Origin: an uncultured Halomonas sp. | Lineage (GTDB): Bacteria; Pseudomonadota; Gammaproteobacteria; Pseudomonadales; Halomonadaceae | Direction of reading: 5' to 3' | Assembly (NCBI RefSeq): GCF_947501415.1 | Contig: NZ_CANMVL010000002.1 | Span: 310,001 to 374,000 of the forward strand | DNA length: 64,000 nt | Shown here: positions 35,964 through 44,558 of the stretch, in pieces | Numbering within the stretch: the stretch's first letter is position 1 | Layout: every line of letters starts with the position of its first letter | The notes under the pieces: generated by a model | Seen by the model: the letters and a program-made list of their open reading frames with translations, nothing else | What the model was told of the DNA's origin: nothing | Database searches by the model: none | Translations under genes and position numbers: made by a program

Positions 35964-36851
35964 TTATTCCTGGGTCACCAGCTGCAGCGGCACCGGCACG
36001 CTGGCCTCGACGCTCTCGCCCTTGAGCAGGCGATCGGCAGTGGTCACCCCGAGCTCGCCGATGCGCGCCGGCTGCTGGGCGATGGTGGCGCTCATCTTGC
36101 CGTCGTTGACGGCCTGGATGCCGTCATCGGTGCCGTCGAAACCGACCAGCACGACGTCGTCCATGCCGCTCGCCTGCAGGGCGCGCTGGGCGCCGAGGGC
36201 CATCTCGTCGTTCTGGGCGAACACCGCGTCGATCTGCGAGTGCGCCTGGAGCAGGTTCTCCATGACGTTGAGGCCTTCGCTGCGGTTGAAGTTGGCCGGC
36301 TGGGTGGCCACCAGTTCGATGCCGTCCATCATCTCGATGGCGGTCATGAAGCCCTCGCCGCGGTTGCGGGTCGCCGAGGCGCCGGGCACGCCCTCGAGCT
36401 GCACCACCTTCCCCTCGCCGCCGAGCCGCTCGATGATGAACTCGCCGGCCAGCTCGCCGCCCGCCACGTTATCGGAGGCGATGTGGGAGACCACGCTGCC
36501 GCCGTTGGCACTGCGATCCAGGGTGATCACCGGCACGTCCTTGGCGTTGGCGGTGCGCACGCTGGAGACCACGGCGTCGGAGTCGGTGGGGTTGATCAGC
36601 AGCACGTCGACGTCACGCGACAGGGCGTCCTCGACGTTGGAGAGCTCACGCGCGGCGTCGTTGCTCGAGTCGAGCACGATCAGCTCATGGCCGAGCGCCT
36701 CGGCCTGGGCCTGGGCGCCCTCCTGCAGGGTCACGAAGAAGGGGTTGTTGAGGGTCGAGATCACCAGGGCGATGCGGTCGGCCATGGCGTTCTGGGCCGT
36801 TGTGAGGCCCACTCCGGCGGCCACGGCGGTGGCCAGGATCAGCTTTTTCAT
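35964..36851 (-). CDS. rbsB: Ribose ABC transporter substrate-binding protein
   Basis: The 295 residues have a signal peptide ending near ANAMA and the RbsB core: [78 protein letters not shown] and [16 protein letters not shown]. These are the sugar-contact and hinge regions of pentose-binding periplasmic proteins. It binds ribose and hands it to RbsC. It is the fourth gene of the rbs operon, 50 bases after rbsC. Confidence 0.95.
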   Translation of the reverse strand: MKKLILATAVAAGVGLTTAQNAMADRIALVISTLNNPFFVTLQEGAQAQAEALGHELIVLDSSNDAARELSNVEDALSRDVDVLLINPTDSDAVVSSVRTANAKDVPVITLDRSANGGSVVSHIASDNVAGGELAGEFIIERLGGEGKVVQLEGVPGASATRNRGEGFMTAIEMMDGIELVATQPANFNRSEGLNVMENLLQAHSQIDAVFAQNDEMALGAQRALQASGMDDVVLVGFDGTDDGIQAVNDGKMSATIAQQPARIGELGVTTADRLLKGESVEASVPVPLQLVTQE

Positions 36852-36901
36852 GTAGCAAGGCTCCTGCGGTCGAGTGTCGAGGGTCCGGGCTCGGGGCGAG
36901 C

Positions 36902-37867
36902 TCAGGACGAGGACTGCGAGCGGCTGTCGATCAGCACCGCCAGCAGGATGACCGCGCCCTTGGCGATCATCTGGAAATAGGACGAGACGCCGAGGATGTT
37001 CAGGGCGTTGTTGAGCACCCCGATCACCAGCGCCCCGACCAGGGTGCCGAAGATGCGCCCGCGCCCGCCCATCAGGCTGGTGCCGCCGATCACCACCGCG
37101 GCGATGGCGTCCAGTTCATAGGTCATGCCGGCGGTGGGCTGGGCGGAGCCCAGGCGCGCGGTCAGCACCACGCCGGCCAGAGCCGCGCAGGCCCCGGCGA
37201 TGGCGTAGACGCTGACCTTGATGCGGTTGACGTTGATGCCCGACAGCCGCGCGACCTGCTCGTTGCCGCCCACGGCGTAGACGTGACGACCGAAGCGGGT
37301 GTGGTGCAGCACGGCCCAGCAGAGCACGAAGACGAAGAACATCAGGTAGATGGGAATCGGGATGCCCATCCAGTAGCCGCCGCCGAGCTGCCAGAAGGCG
37401 TCGGCGACGTCACCGCCGCCGATCGAGATCGGCCGGCCGTCGGTGTAGACCAGGGTCGCCCCGCGCACCACGGTCATGGCGACCAGGGTGACCACGAAGG
37501 CCTGGATGCGGCCATAGGCCACGAACAGCCCCGACACCATGCCCATCGCCGCGCCCGCGGCGATGGAGCCGGGCACGCTCAGCCAGGGGGCGAGCCCCGA
37601 GGCGGTCATCGAGGCGGCGAAGGCGCCGCTCAGCGCCAGCACGGCGCCCACCGAGAGGTCGATGCCGGCGGTCAGGATGACGAAGGTCACGCCCATCGCG
37701 ATGATGGCATTGATGCTGGTCTGGCGCAGGACGTTGAGCAGGTTGTCGCCGGTCAGGAAGCTGTCGCTCATGGCGGCACTCACCACGACCAGCAGCACGA
37801 GGGCCAGGAAGGCCTTGTTGTCGATCAGCAGGCGCACCGCCGATCGCTTCATGGGGGTAGCAGTCAT
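36902..37867 (-). CDS. rbsC: Ribose ABC transporter permease
   Basis: The 321 residues comprise about ten hydrophobic helices with the BPD_transp_2 motif [16 protein letters not shown] and the coupling-loop region [50 protein letters not shown], diagnostic of the RbsC/XylH/AraH group. It dimerises in the inner membrane and works with RbsA and RbsB. Its start is six bases after the rbsA stop, so expression is coupled. Ending as SRSQSSS, it is close to E. coli RbsC in length. Confidence 0.95.
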   Translation of the reverse strand: MTATPMKRSAVRLLIDNKAFLALVLLVVVSAAMSDSFLTGDNLLNVLRQTSINAIIAMGVTFVILTAGIDLSVGAVLALSGAFAASMTASGLAPWLSVPGSIAAGAAMGMVSGLFVAYGRIQAFVVTLVAMTVVRGATLVYTDGRPISIGGGDVADAFWQLGGGYWMGIPIPIYLMFFVFVLCWAVLHHTRFGRHVYAVGGNEQVARLSGINVNRIKVSVYAIAGACAALAGVVLTARLGSAQPTAGMTYELDAIAAVVIGGTSLMGGRGRIFGTLVGALVIGVLNNALNILGVSSYFQMIAKGAVILLAVLIDSRSQSSS

Positions 37868-37873
37868 GGTCTC

Positions 37874-39406
37874 TCAGGTCTCCATCGGCGTGGCGACGTG
37901 TGCCGCCGCGGTCATGATCTTTTCCTGGGTGGCCTCGTCGCGGGTGAACTCGCCGCTGATGTGGCCGTTCGCCAGCACGAGGATGCGATCGGACAGGCCG
38001 ATCAGCTCGGGCATCTCCGAGGAGATCAGCAGCACGCACTTGCCCTGGCGCTTGAGGCGGTTGATCAGCAGGTAGATCTCGCGCTTGGCGCCAACGTCGA
38101 CCCCGCGGGTGGGCTCGTCGAGGATCACGATCTCGGGCTCGGGCATCAGCGCCTTGGCCAGCGAGACCTTCTGCTGGTTGCCGCCGGAGAGGGTCTTCAC
38201 CGGCTGGCGGGCGTCGCTCAGCTTGATGCGGAAGGCCTCGACGTAGTGCTCGATGGCGCGGCGCTCGCGGCCATGGCGGACGACGCCCAGCGGGCCACAG
38301 AAGGCCGGCAGCGCGGTCAGCGACATGTTGTCGGCTACCGAGTGGTCGAGCACCAGGCCCGACTGCTTGCGATCCTCGGGCACATAGACCAGCCCCGCCT
38401 CCAGGCCCTGCTGGGGCGAGGCGAAGCGCACCTCGCGCCCCTTGACCCGGACCCGGCCGGCACGGCGCGCCACGTCGCCGCACAGCGCTCGGCACATCTC
38501 GGTACGCCCGGCACCCATCAGGCCGCCGAAGCCCAGCACCTCGCCGGCGCGGGCGGTGAAGGAGACGTCCTCGACCCCCGGCGCCACCAGATGCTCGACC
38601 TCGAGCACCACGTCGCCGGCCTGGGGCCGCTCGTAGGGGTAGCGGTCGGCGAGCTCGCGGCCGACCATCTGCTGGATCAGCCGATCCTCGTTGGACTCCG
38701 CCGTGGGGCCCTGATGCACCAGGCGACCGTCGCGCAGCACGGCGACGTCGTCGCACATGCGGAATATCTCGGCCAGCCGATGGGTGATCAGCACCAGCGA
38801 CTTGCCGGCGGCGCGCAGGCTGGCGACCACCCGCTCGAGCACCGCCGTCTCGACGTCGGTGAGCGCGTCGGTAGGCTCGTCCATGACGATGATCTCGGCG
38901 TCCAGCGACAGCGCCCGGGCGATCTCGACCATCTGCTGCTGGCCGATGCTCAGCGCGGAGACCGGCGCGCGCGGGTCGATGGGCTGCTCGAGCTCCTCGA
39001 GCAGCGCGGCCGCCTCGCGGAACAGGCGGCGCCAGTCGACGCTGCCCCAGGCGGTGAGCGGCTCGCGGCCGAGGAAGATGTTCTCGCCGGCGGAGAGGGT
39101 CGGCACCAGGTTGAGCTCCTGGTGGATGATGGCGATGCCGGCGTCCATGGCCTGGCGCGGGGTGGTGAAGCGCACCTCGCGGCCATGCAGGCGGATCGCC
39201 CCGGCGTCGGCCTGGTGGACACCGCTGAGCACCTTCATCAGGGTCGACTTGCCGGCCCCGTTCTCGCCGGCCAGCGCCAGCACGTGGCCGGCGTAGAGGT
39301 CCAGGTCGACGTCCTGGAGCACCGTGACCGCGCCGAACGACTTGCCGATACCCTGCAGCGCCAGGCGCGGCTGCTCGGCCTCGACCGGTCTCTCCGACGG
39401 GCTCAA
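37874..39406 (-). CDS. rbsA: Ribose ABC transporter ATP-binding protein (duplicated ATPase)
   Basis: The start is taken as TTG at 39406, with GGGGTG upstream and a four-base overlap (TTGA) with the rbsD stop; an ATG 15 codons earlier would overlap rbsD far more. This gives 510 residues, near the 501 of E. coli. Two ATPase halves are visible: Walker A GENGAGKST and LSIGQQQMVEIARALSLDAEIIVMDEPTDALTD; then the altered second site GLMGAGRTE with LSGGNQQKVSLAKALMPEPEIVILDEPTRGVDVGAK. The degenerate second Walker A is normal for sugar importers of this type. Confidence 0.95.
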   Translation of the reverse strand: MSPSERPVEAEQPRLALQGIGKSFGAVTVLQDVDLDLYAGHVLALAGENGAGKSTLMKVLSGVHQADAGAIRLHGREVRFTTPRQAMDAGIAIIHQELNLVPTLSAGENIFLGREPLTAWGSVDWRRLFREAAALLEELEQPIDPRAPVSALSIGQQQMVEIARALSLDAEIIVMDEPTDALTDVETAVLERVVASLRAAGKSLVLITHRLAEIFRMCDDVAVLRDGRLVHQGPTAESNEDRLIQQMVGRELADRYPYERPQAGDVVLEVEHLVAPGVEDVSFTARAGEVLGFGGLMGAGRTEMCRALCGDVARRAGRVRVKGREVRFASPQQGLEAGLVYVPEDRKQSGLVLDHSVADNMSLTALPAFCGPLGVVRHGRERRAIEHYVEAFRIKLSDARQPVKTLSGGNQQKVSLAKALMPEPEIVILDEPTRGVDVGAKREIYLLINRLKRQGKCVLLISSEMPELIGLSDRILVLANGHISGEFTRDEATQEKIMTAAAHVATPMET

Positions 39407-39822
39407 AACGGCACCCCGCTGTGCAGCACGACGTTGGCGAAGGGCGTGCATTCGCCGGTGCGCACCACGAAGCGGGCCTCGGGCAGCAGGCGCTTGAGGG
39501 CCTCGTGGGACACCCGAGTGCGCGCCAGCGGCGCCTTCTCCCGGGCGTCCAGGGCATCGAGGCGGGCCGCGAGCCGGTCATGCAACTCGGGGCTCGCCTC
39601 GCCAAGCTCGCTGGCCAGGGTCACCCCCTCCAGGCAGAGCTCGTCGGCCAGCGCATCGAACACCTCGAGAAAGCCGGGCAGGCCCGGGCGCAGCGCCAGA
39701 TCGACCCGGGGCACGCCCGGGGGAATCGGCAGTCCGGCATCGGCGATCACGAGGGTGTCGGTATGGCCAAGCTCGGCGATGAGCGAGGCGAGGGGGGCAT
39801 TCAGAAGGCCGTGGCGTTTCAT
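39403..39822 (-). CDS. rbsD: D-ribose pyranase
   Basis: The 139 residues begin MKRHGLLNAPLASLIAELGHTDTLVIADAGLPIPPGVPRVDLALRPGLPGF, which carries the catalytic His (MKRHG.LN and LGHTDTLVIADAGLPIP) typical of RbsD/FucU, and ends ARFVVRTGECTPFANVVLHSGVPF, the conserved terminal signature. It interconverts the pyranose and furanose forms of ribose after uptake. It is the first gene of the operon and lies 45 bases downstream of the operator. Confidence 0.95.
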   Translation of the reverse strand: MKRHGLLNAPLASLIAELGHTDTLVIADAGLPIPPGVPRVDLALRPGLPGFLEVFDALADELCLEGVTLASELGEASPELHDRLAARLDALDAREKAPLARTRVSHEALKRLLPEARFVVRTGECTPFANVVLHSGVPF

Positions 39823-39867
39823 GACACATCCAGGCGAGGTATCGCGATAATGAGCTTCAGCGTAGGA

Positions 39868-39881
39868 CGCAAACGTTTGCG
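39868..39881. promoter_or_regulatory. LacI-family operator of the rbs operon
   Basis: CGCAAACGTTTGCG is a perfect 14-base palindrome with the central CG typical of LacI-family sites. It lies just downstream of the predicted -10 element, so it overlaps the transcription start. Extended by one base on the left (ACGCAAACGTTTGCG) it fits the PurR box consensus almost exactly. ATCGCGAT palindromes lie on both sides (39841-39848 and 39882-39889). Confidence 0.8.
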
Positions 39882-39887
39882 ATCGCG

Positions 39888-39915
39888 ATTATCCATAAGT
39901 CTATATCAGACGCAA
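39888..39915 (-). promoter_or_regulatory. Predicted promoter of the rbs operon
   Basis: On the minus strand TTGCGT (39915-39910) and GATAAT (39893-39888) are separated by 16 bases. The operator at 39868-39881 begins six bases downstream of the -10. Confidence 0.65.
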
Positions 39916-40067
39916 GACGACCAGGGCGATTGCGTCGCGGCCACGTTGCCTTTTAGGGCTGCCTCCCTGGCATGTGCGCCAAGGCGCGGGGTACGTACCC
40001 ATGCTGGAGCGTGCCCTCGCCTGCTATCACACCGCTACGCCATGGGCGCTGCCATGATCTCTGACGA

Positions 40068-40637
40068 TCACCGGGTAAACACCAGATTGAAGCTGACCGG
40101 CACCGCCGTGCTGATGGCGGAGAGCCCGGCGACCTCGCGCAGGGCCTCGACACCCTCGCCCAGCCCGAAGTCCTCGGCGGAGATAATCACGGGGTGCACC
40201 GAGCTGATCAGCAGGGTCGAGTCGTCGAGGCGAATCGCCTGCATCTCGGCATCCAGCTCCAGCGTCTCGCCATGCAGGCTCAGGCTCAGGGTCTGGGTTT
40301 CCTGACGACGCTCGCCCACTTGCATGTCCGACAGGGCTTCCTCGCCCATCGCGATACTCACCTCGGCCTCGCCGAACTGACCGGTCTCGAACAGCATCTC
40401 CTGCATGCGTTCATTACGAATATCGATGCCGGTCTCGACACTGGAGAGGTCAATTACCACCCGGCTCTCCTGCTCATCGATGCTGCCGGAGAGCTTGCCA
40501 AAGCTGTTGATCTCACCGGTGGAGGCATTCTTGATGGAGACGTAATGCACCGAGGAGTGCTCCTCGTCCAGTTGCCAGGCGGCCTGGGCCAAGACTGGCG
40601 TGGCAAGTAGCAGTGCGGAAACTAACAGTGCTTTCAT
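40068..40637 (-). CDS. YceI family periplasmic protein
   Basis: The 189 residues have a signal peptide cleaved near LAQAA and a YceI lipocalin-like barrel: WQLDEEHSSVHYVSIKNASTGEINSFGKLSGSID, VVIDLSSVETGIDIRNERMQEMLFET and GEFAEVSIAM-like strands. RNERM(QEML)F is the most conserved segment of the family. Members bind polyisoprenoid or amphipathic lipids in the periplasm, often under stress or high pH. It appears to be monocistronic, between the rbs operon and a hairpin serving the crt-like gene. Confidence 0.92.
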   Translation of the reverse strand: MKALLVSALLLATPVLAQAAWQLDEEHSSVHYVSIKNASTGEINSFGKLSGSIDEQESRVVIDLSSVETGIDIRNERMQEMLFETGQFGEAEVSIAMGEEALSDMQVGERRQETQTLSLSLHGETLELDAEMQAIRLDDSTLLISSVHPVIISAEDFGLGEGVEALREVAGLSAISTAVPVSFNLVFTR

Positions 40638-40745
40638 GACGGCTTTCTCCCATCCTGGGGTTCAGAGCGTTACTGCCAGCTATCACCATAGCCCGTCACT
40701 CAACCAGTGCAAGGGGAGCCTGGAAAGGCACCCCTGCTACGCAAT

Positions 40746-40773
40746 GCGGCCGTGACACTTCTGCCACGGCCGC
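40746..40773 (-). terminator. Hairpin after the enoyl-CoA hydratase gene
   Basis: GCGGCCGTGACA (40746-40757) pairs with TGCCACGGCCGC (40762-40773) with one mismatch and a CTTC loop. It lies 65 bases past the crt-like stop. The stem core GCGGCCGTG/CACGGCCGC is the same as in the hairpin at 34783-34818. Confidence 0.75.
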
Positions 40774-40837
40774 GCGCAAGCTACTCCAGCGGGGGACAGC
40801 GTCCCTTAGAAACAGTGCCCTTTGGAAGTAGTGCCCC

Positions 40838-41611
40838 TTAGAAGTTCGGCTTGCGCTTCTCGACGAAGGCGCTCATGCCTTCGCTCTGCTCCTCACCGGC
40901 GAAGCAGAAGGCGAACAACGCATTTTCCAGGGCCAGGGCGCTGTCGAGATCCTGGTCCATGCCATCGTGGATCGCCTGCTTGGCGGCACGAACCGATTGC
41001 GGGCCGTTGCCACCCAGCTGCTTGGCCAGCTCCTCGACATAGTCCTCGAGCTCCGCCTGGGGCATCACCCGATTGACCAGACCGATACGCAGCGCTTCAT
41101 TGGCATCGATCTTGCGACCGGTGGTGCACAGGTCGATGGCCATGGCCGGGCCGACGCGTCGCGGCAGACGCTGGGTGCCACCGAAGCCGGGGATCACGCC
41201 GAGCAGCACCTCGGGCTGGCCGAAGATGGCGTTATCGCTGGCCACCGCCCAGTCACAGGCCAGGGCCAGCTCGCAGCCGCCACCCAGGCAGAAGCCGTTG
41301 ACCAGCGCCACGGAGGGCACCGGCAGGGTCTCCAGGCGCTTGAAGGTATCCAGCGCCTGGCGGGCGAAGTCCCGGGCCTGCTCGGGGGTCTTCTCGCGCA
41401 TCTCGGCGATATCGGCGCCGGCCACGAAGGACTTCTCGCCGGCACCGGTGATCACCACGGCACGCAGATCGGCGCGGCCCTCCAGGTCGGCCAGCACACG
41501 CTCCAGCTCGGCCAGTACATCGCTGTTCAGGGCGTTGAGTGCCTTGGGACGATTGATGGTCAGGCGCACGAGACCGGCGTTGTCGACCACATCGATCAGC
41601 TTCTCGCTCAT
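40838..41611 (-). CDS. Enoyl-CoA hydratase (crotonase family)
   Basis: The 257 residues show the crotonase fold with oxyanion-hole segments KSFVAGADIAEM and GFCLGGGCELALACDWAVASDNAIFGQPEVLLGVIPGFGGTQRLPRRVG, carrying the catalytic pair of Glu residues (GCELA and GQPEV). The overall similarity is to short-chain 3-hydroxybutyryl-CoA dehydratase (Crt). It adds water to short-chain enoyl-CoA, forming the substrate of the dehydrogenase encoded upstream. It is the last gene of the acyl-CoA cluster, separated from its partner by a hairpin. Confidence 0.93.
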   Translation of the reverse strand: MSEKLIDVVDNAGLVRLTINRPKALNALNSDVLAELERVLADLEGRADLRAVVITGAGEKSFVAGADIAEMREKTPEQARDFARQALDTFKRLETLPVPSVALVNGFCLGGGCELALACDWAVASDNAIFGQPEVLLGVIPGFGGTQRLPRRVGPAMAIDLCTTGRKIDANEALRIGLVNRVMPQAELEDYVEELAKQLGGNGPQSVRAAKQAIHDGMDQDLDSALALENALFAFCFAGEEQSEGMSAFVEKRKPNF

Positions 41612-41655
41612 GGGTAGGACTCCTCGGATTCTTGTTGCATGGTGTTGAGACGATA

Positions 41656-41688
41656 CCGCCCAACCCTAGCGAACGCTAGGTTGGGCGG
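41656..41688 (-). terminator. Intergenic hairpin between the dehydrogenase and hydratase genes
   Basis: CCGCCCAACCCTAGCG (41656-41671) pairs with CGCTAGGTTGGGCGG (41674-41688) with one bulged C and a very short loop. It lies within a cluster of same-strand genes, so it may reduce but not abolish read-through into the hydratase gene. Confidence 0.7.
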
Positions 41689-41804
41689 CAATGCTTCCTT
41701 GGTTGATCCAGTCCAGGTATGAGGTTCTCCCAAGGGCGCCTGGCGGCGTCTTCGCACGGCGGGGCCGGCCTCTCACAGGAGATACCGGCCCGCCAGGCGC
41801 GTGA

Positions 41805-42653
41805 TCAGGAGTAAACGTGGAAGCCTCGGCCACTCTTGCGGCCCAGATAGCCCGCATCCACCATGCGCTTGAGCAGCGGGCAGGGCCGGTACTTGGGATC
41901 GCCGAAGCCTTCCTGCAACACCTCCATGATGGAGAGGCAGACATCCAGGCCGATCAGGTCGGCCAGGGCCAGCGGCCCCATGGGATGCGCGGCACCCAGT
42001 TTCATGGAAGCGTCGATGTCCGCGGCGCTGGCCACCCCCTCCTGAAGCAGGAAGGCGGCCTCGTTGATCATCGGCACCAGCAGTCGGTTGACCGCAAACC
42101 CGGGGGAGTCGGCGATAGCCACGGCGGTCTTGCCAAGCGCCTGGGTCAGCTCCTCGATACGCGCCACGGTGGCATCACTGGTCTGTTCGGCACGGATCAC
42201 CTCGACCAGCTTGAGCACCGGCACCGGGTTGAAGAAGTGCATGCCCACCACCCGCTCCGGGCGCTCGCAGACGGCGGCCAGACGGGTCAGCGACAGCGAG
42301 GAGGTATTGGAAGCCAGAATCGCCTCATGGCTCAGGCGGCTCAAGTCGCGAAACAGCTTCTCCTTGAGAGCCGGCTGCTCGGGGGCGGCCTCGATAATCA
42401 CCTCACAGTCGCGCAGGGCATCCAGCGCGGTGGTGGTATCCAGACGCGCCAGAGCGGCATCCTGGTCGGCCGCGGCGAGCTTCTCCTTGGCGACCAGCTT
42501 GCCCAGCCCCTTGTCGATGGCCCCACGGGCGCGCTGGAGCTGCTCCTCGGCCACATCGTAGAGCCGAACCGAAAAGCCGCTCTGCACCAGCACCTGGGCG
42601 ATCCCCTGCCCCATGGTGCCGGCGCCTACCACACCGATCGCTTGCTCACTCAT
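41805..42653 (-). CDS. 3-hydroxybutyryl-CoA dehydrogenase (PaaH/Hbd type)
   Basis: The start at 42653 is an ATG with AGGAG seven bases upstream; a GTG two codons earlier is less likely. The 282 residues show the Rossmann motif IGVVGAGTMGQGIAQVLVQSGF and the C-terminal dimer domain. The catalytic region has VGMHFFNPVPVLKLVEVI (catalytic His with HFFNP) and NRLLVPMINEAAFLLQEGVASAADIDASMKLGAAHPMGPLALADLIGLDV. It oxidises (S)-3-hydroxyacyl-CoA with NAD. It stands between the ligase and hydratase genes of the cluster. Confidence 0.94.
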   Translation of the reverse strand: MSEQAIGVVGAGTMGQGIAQVLVQSGFSVRLYDVAEEQLQRARGAIDKGLGKLVAKEKLAAADQDAALARLDTTTALDALRDCEVIIEAAPEQPALKEKLFRDLSRLSHEAILASNTSSLSLTRLAAVCERPERVVGMHFFNPVPVLKLVEVIRAEQTSDATVARIEELTQALGKTAVAIADSPGFAVNRLLVPMINEAAFLLQEGVASAADIDASMKLGAAHPMGPLALADLIGLDVCLSIMEVLQEGFGDPKYRPCPLLKRMVDAGYLGRKSGRGFHVYS

Positions 42654-42711
42654 CTGCACTCTCCTGTGATCTGTTTGTTGAGGGGTGATGCCGAGGTGGC
42701 ATGCCCCTTTT

Positions 42712-42753
42712 GGGGTCAGACCCTAGCCAAGTCAGCTGCGGGGGTCTGACCCC
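42712..42753. repeat. REP-like inverted repeat
   Basis: GGGGTCAGACCC (42712-42723) and its complement GGGTCTGACCCC (42742-42753) form a 12-bp inverted repeat with an 18-base separation. Each half is itself nearly palindromic. The repeat type (a GGGGTCAGACCC core) is common as an interspersed element in other bacterial genomes. It lies between the ligase and dehydrogenase genes. Confidence 0.75.
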
Positions 42754-42791
42754 AGAAGGCTACCCCTGAGGGCTCCCGGGGCGGTCGACAG

Positions 42792-44423
42792 TTACTGCTT
42801 GCGCGCTTCGTCGCGCAGTACAAACTTCTGGATCTTGCCGGTGGAGGTCTTGGGCAGCTCGGTGAAGATCACCGTCTTGGGGGCCTTGAAGGTAGCCAGA
42901 TGCTGGCGGCAGTGATCGATGATCTCCTGCTCGGTGACCTCGCCATACCCCACCTTGAGCTTGACGAAGGCACAGGGCGTTTCGCCCCACTTCTCGTCGG
43001 GCTTGGCCACCACGGCCGCCTCCTCCACCGCCGGGTGCGAGTAGATGCAGTCCTCCACCTCGATGGTGGAGATGTTCTCGCCACCGGAGATGATGATGTC
43101 CTTGGAGCGATCCTTGATCTCGATATAGCCGTCTTCATGCCACACGGCGAGGTCGCCGGTATGGTACCAGCCGCCCTCCAGGGCCTGCTCGGTGGCCGCC
43201 TCGTTCTTGAGATAGCCCTTCATCACGTTGTTGCCGCGCATCAGGATCTCGCCGATGGTCTGGCCATCCTTGGGCACCGGCTCCAGGGTGTTGGGGTCGG
43301 CCACACACAGCGCTTCCAGCATGTGGTAGCGCACCCCCTGACGCGACTTGAGCTTGGCCCGCTCCTCCATGGGCAGCTCGTCCCATGCCGCGCGCCAGGC
43401 GCAGGAGGTGACCGGGCCATAGACCTCGGTAAGGCCGTAGACATGGGTCACGTCGATGCCGAGGGTCTCGACGCCGGCGATCACCGAGGCGGGCGGCGCC
43501 GCGCCTGCCGTGGTGACCTTCACCGGATGATCAAAGTCGCGTTTCTGCTCGCCGGGCAGGTTTACCAGTCCATTCAGCACGATGGGGGCGCCGCTGAAGT
43601 GGCTCACCTGCTCGTCGGCGATCAGGTCCATCACGCGCTTGGCCTCGACCTTGCGCAGGCAGACATTGGTACCGGCGGCGGCGGCGATGGTCCAAGGGAA
43701 GCACCAGCCGTTGCAGTGGAACATCGGCAGGGTCCACAGATACACGGGGTGGTGCGGCATCGCCCATACCAGGATATTGCTGGTGGCATTCAGGTAGGCA
43801 CCGCGGTGGTGGTAGACCACCCCCTTGGGCTTGCCGGTGGTGCCGGAGGTGTAGTTGAGCGAGATCGCCTGCCACTCGTCCTCGGGCAGACGGTAGGCAT
43901 AGTCCGGGTCACCCTCGGCCAGCAGCGCCTCGTACTCAAGCTCGCCGATGCTTCTCCCCTCGGGCACGAACTCGGGATCGGCCACATCGATGATCAGCGG
44001 TTTTTTGTCGAGCTTGCCCACCGCTTCCTCGATGACATCGGCGAACTCCGGGTCGACCAGGATCGCCCTGGCCTCGCCATGCTCCAGCATGTACGCGATG
44101 GCCTCGGCATCCAGACGAATATTCAGGGTGTTGAGCACGCAGCCGGCCAGCGGCACGCCGAAGTGGGCCTCGAACATCGCCGGCACGTTGGGCAGCATGG
44201 CCGCCACGGTCTCACCGGGCTGGATGCCACGCTTCTCGATGGCCGAGGCGAGTCGACGGCAGCGCTCCCAGGTGGTGCCCCAGTCGCGGCGCAACTCGCC
44301 ATAGACCACCGCGGGGTAGTCCGGGTAGATCGAGGCGGTACGCTCGATAAAGGTCAGCGGTGAGAGCGGTACGTGGTTGGCGGCGGTCTTGGGCAGACCC
44401 TGTTCGAAAATGCTCTGGCTCAT
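42792..44423 (-). CDS. AMP-forming acyl-CoA ligase
   Basis: The start at 44423 has GGAG at a normal distance, giving 543 residues. The AMP-binding motif YTSGTTGKPKGVVYHHRGAYL, the GLTEVYG loop, the YHTGDLAVWHEDGYIEIKDRSKDIIISGGENIS hinge and the catalytic Lys in LPKTSTGKIQK are all present. The profile is like the medium-chain or methylmercaptopropionate (DmdB-type) ligases. It activates a carboxylic acid to its CoA ester in the cytosol. Together with the three co-directional genes it can feed a beta-oxidation-like sequence. Confidence 0.93.
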   Translation of the reverse strand: MSQSIFEQGLPKTAANHVPLSPLTFIERTASIYPDYPAVVYGELRRDWGTTWERCRRLASAIEKRGIQPGETVAAMLPNVPAMFEAHFGVPLAGCVLNTLNIRLDAEAIAYMLEHGEARAILVDPEFADVIEEAVGKLDKKPLIIDVADPEFVPEGRSIGELEYEALLAEGDPDYAYRLPEDEWQAISLNYTSGTTGKPKGVVYHHRGAYLNATSNILVWAMPHHPVYLWTLPMFHCNGWCFPWTIAAAAGTNVCLRKVEAKRVMDLIADEQVSHFSGAPIVLNGLVNLPGEQKRDFDHPVKVTTAGAAPPASVIAGVETLGIDVTHVYGLTEVYGPVTSCAWRAAWDELPMEERAKLKSRQGVRYHMLEALCVADPNTLEPVPKDGQTIGEILMRGNNVMKGYLKNEAATEQALEGGWYHTGDLAVWHEDGYIEIKDRSKDIIISGGENISTIEVEDCIYSHPAVEEAAVVAKPDEKWGETPCAFVKLKVGYGEVTEQEIIDHCRQHLATFKAPKTVIFTELPKTSTGKIQKFVLRDEARKQ

Positions 44424-44558
44424 GAGTGGCTCCGTGATCTGGCGCATGACCCTGTCGGGCTGTTCATGCTCCTGTCGAGTTGTTATGGGGGCGAGAGTGG
44501 GGCATGGCGGCTAGAGAGGCCGCCGGCTGGAGCCGGCGGCGCAGGCCTTGTATGGAAA

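Noticed and set aside
34908..39850. Long open frames opposite the rbs genes (up to 855 codons)
   Set aside because: They are antisense shadows of the ribose genes; their translations are low complexity (rich in His, Gly, Asp, Arg) and have no ribosome binding sites. Such frames are frequent in GC-rich DNA.
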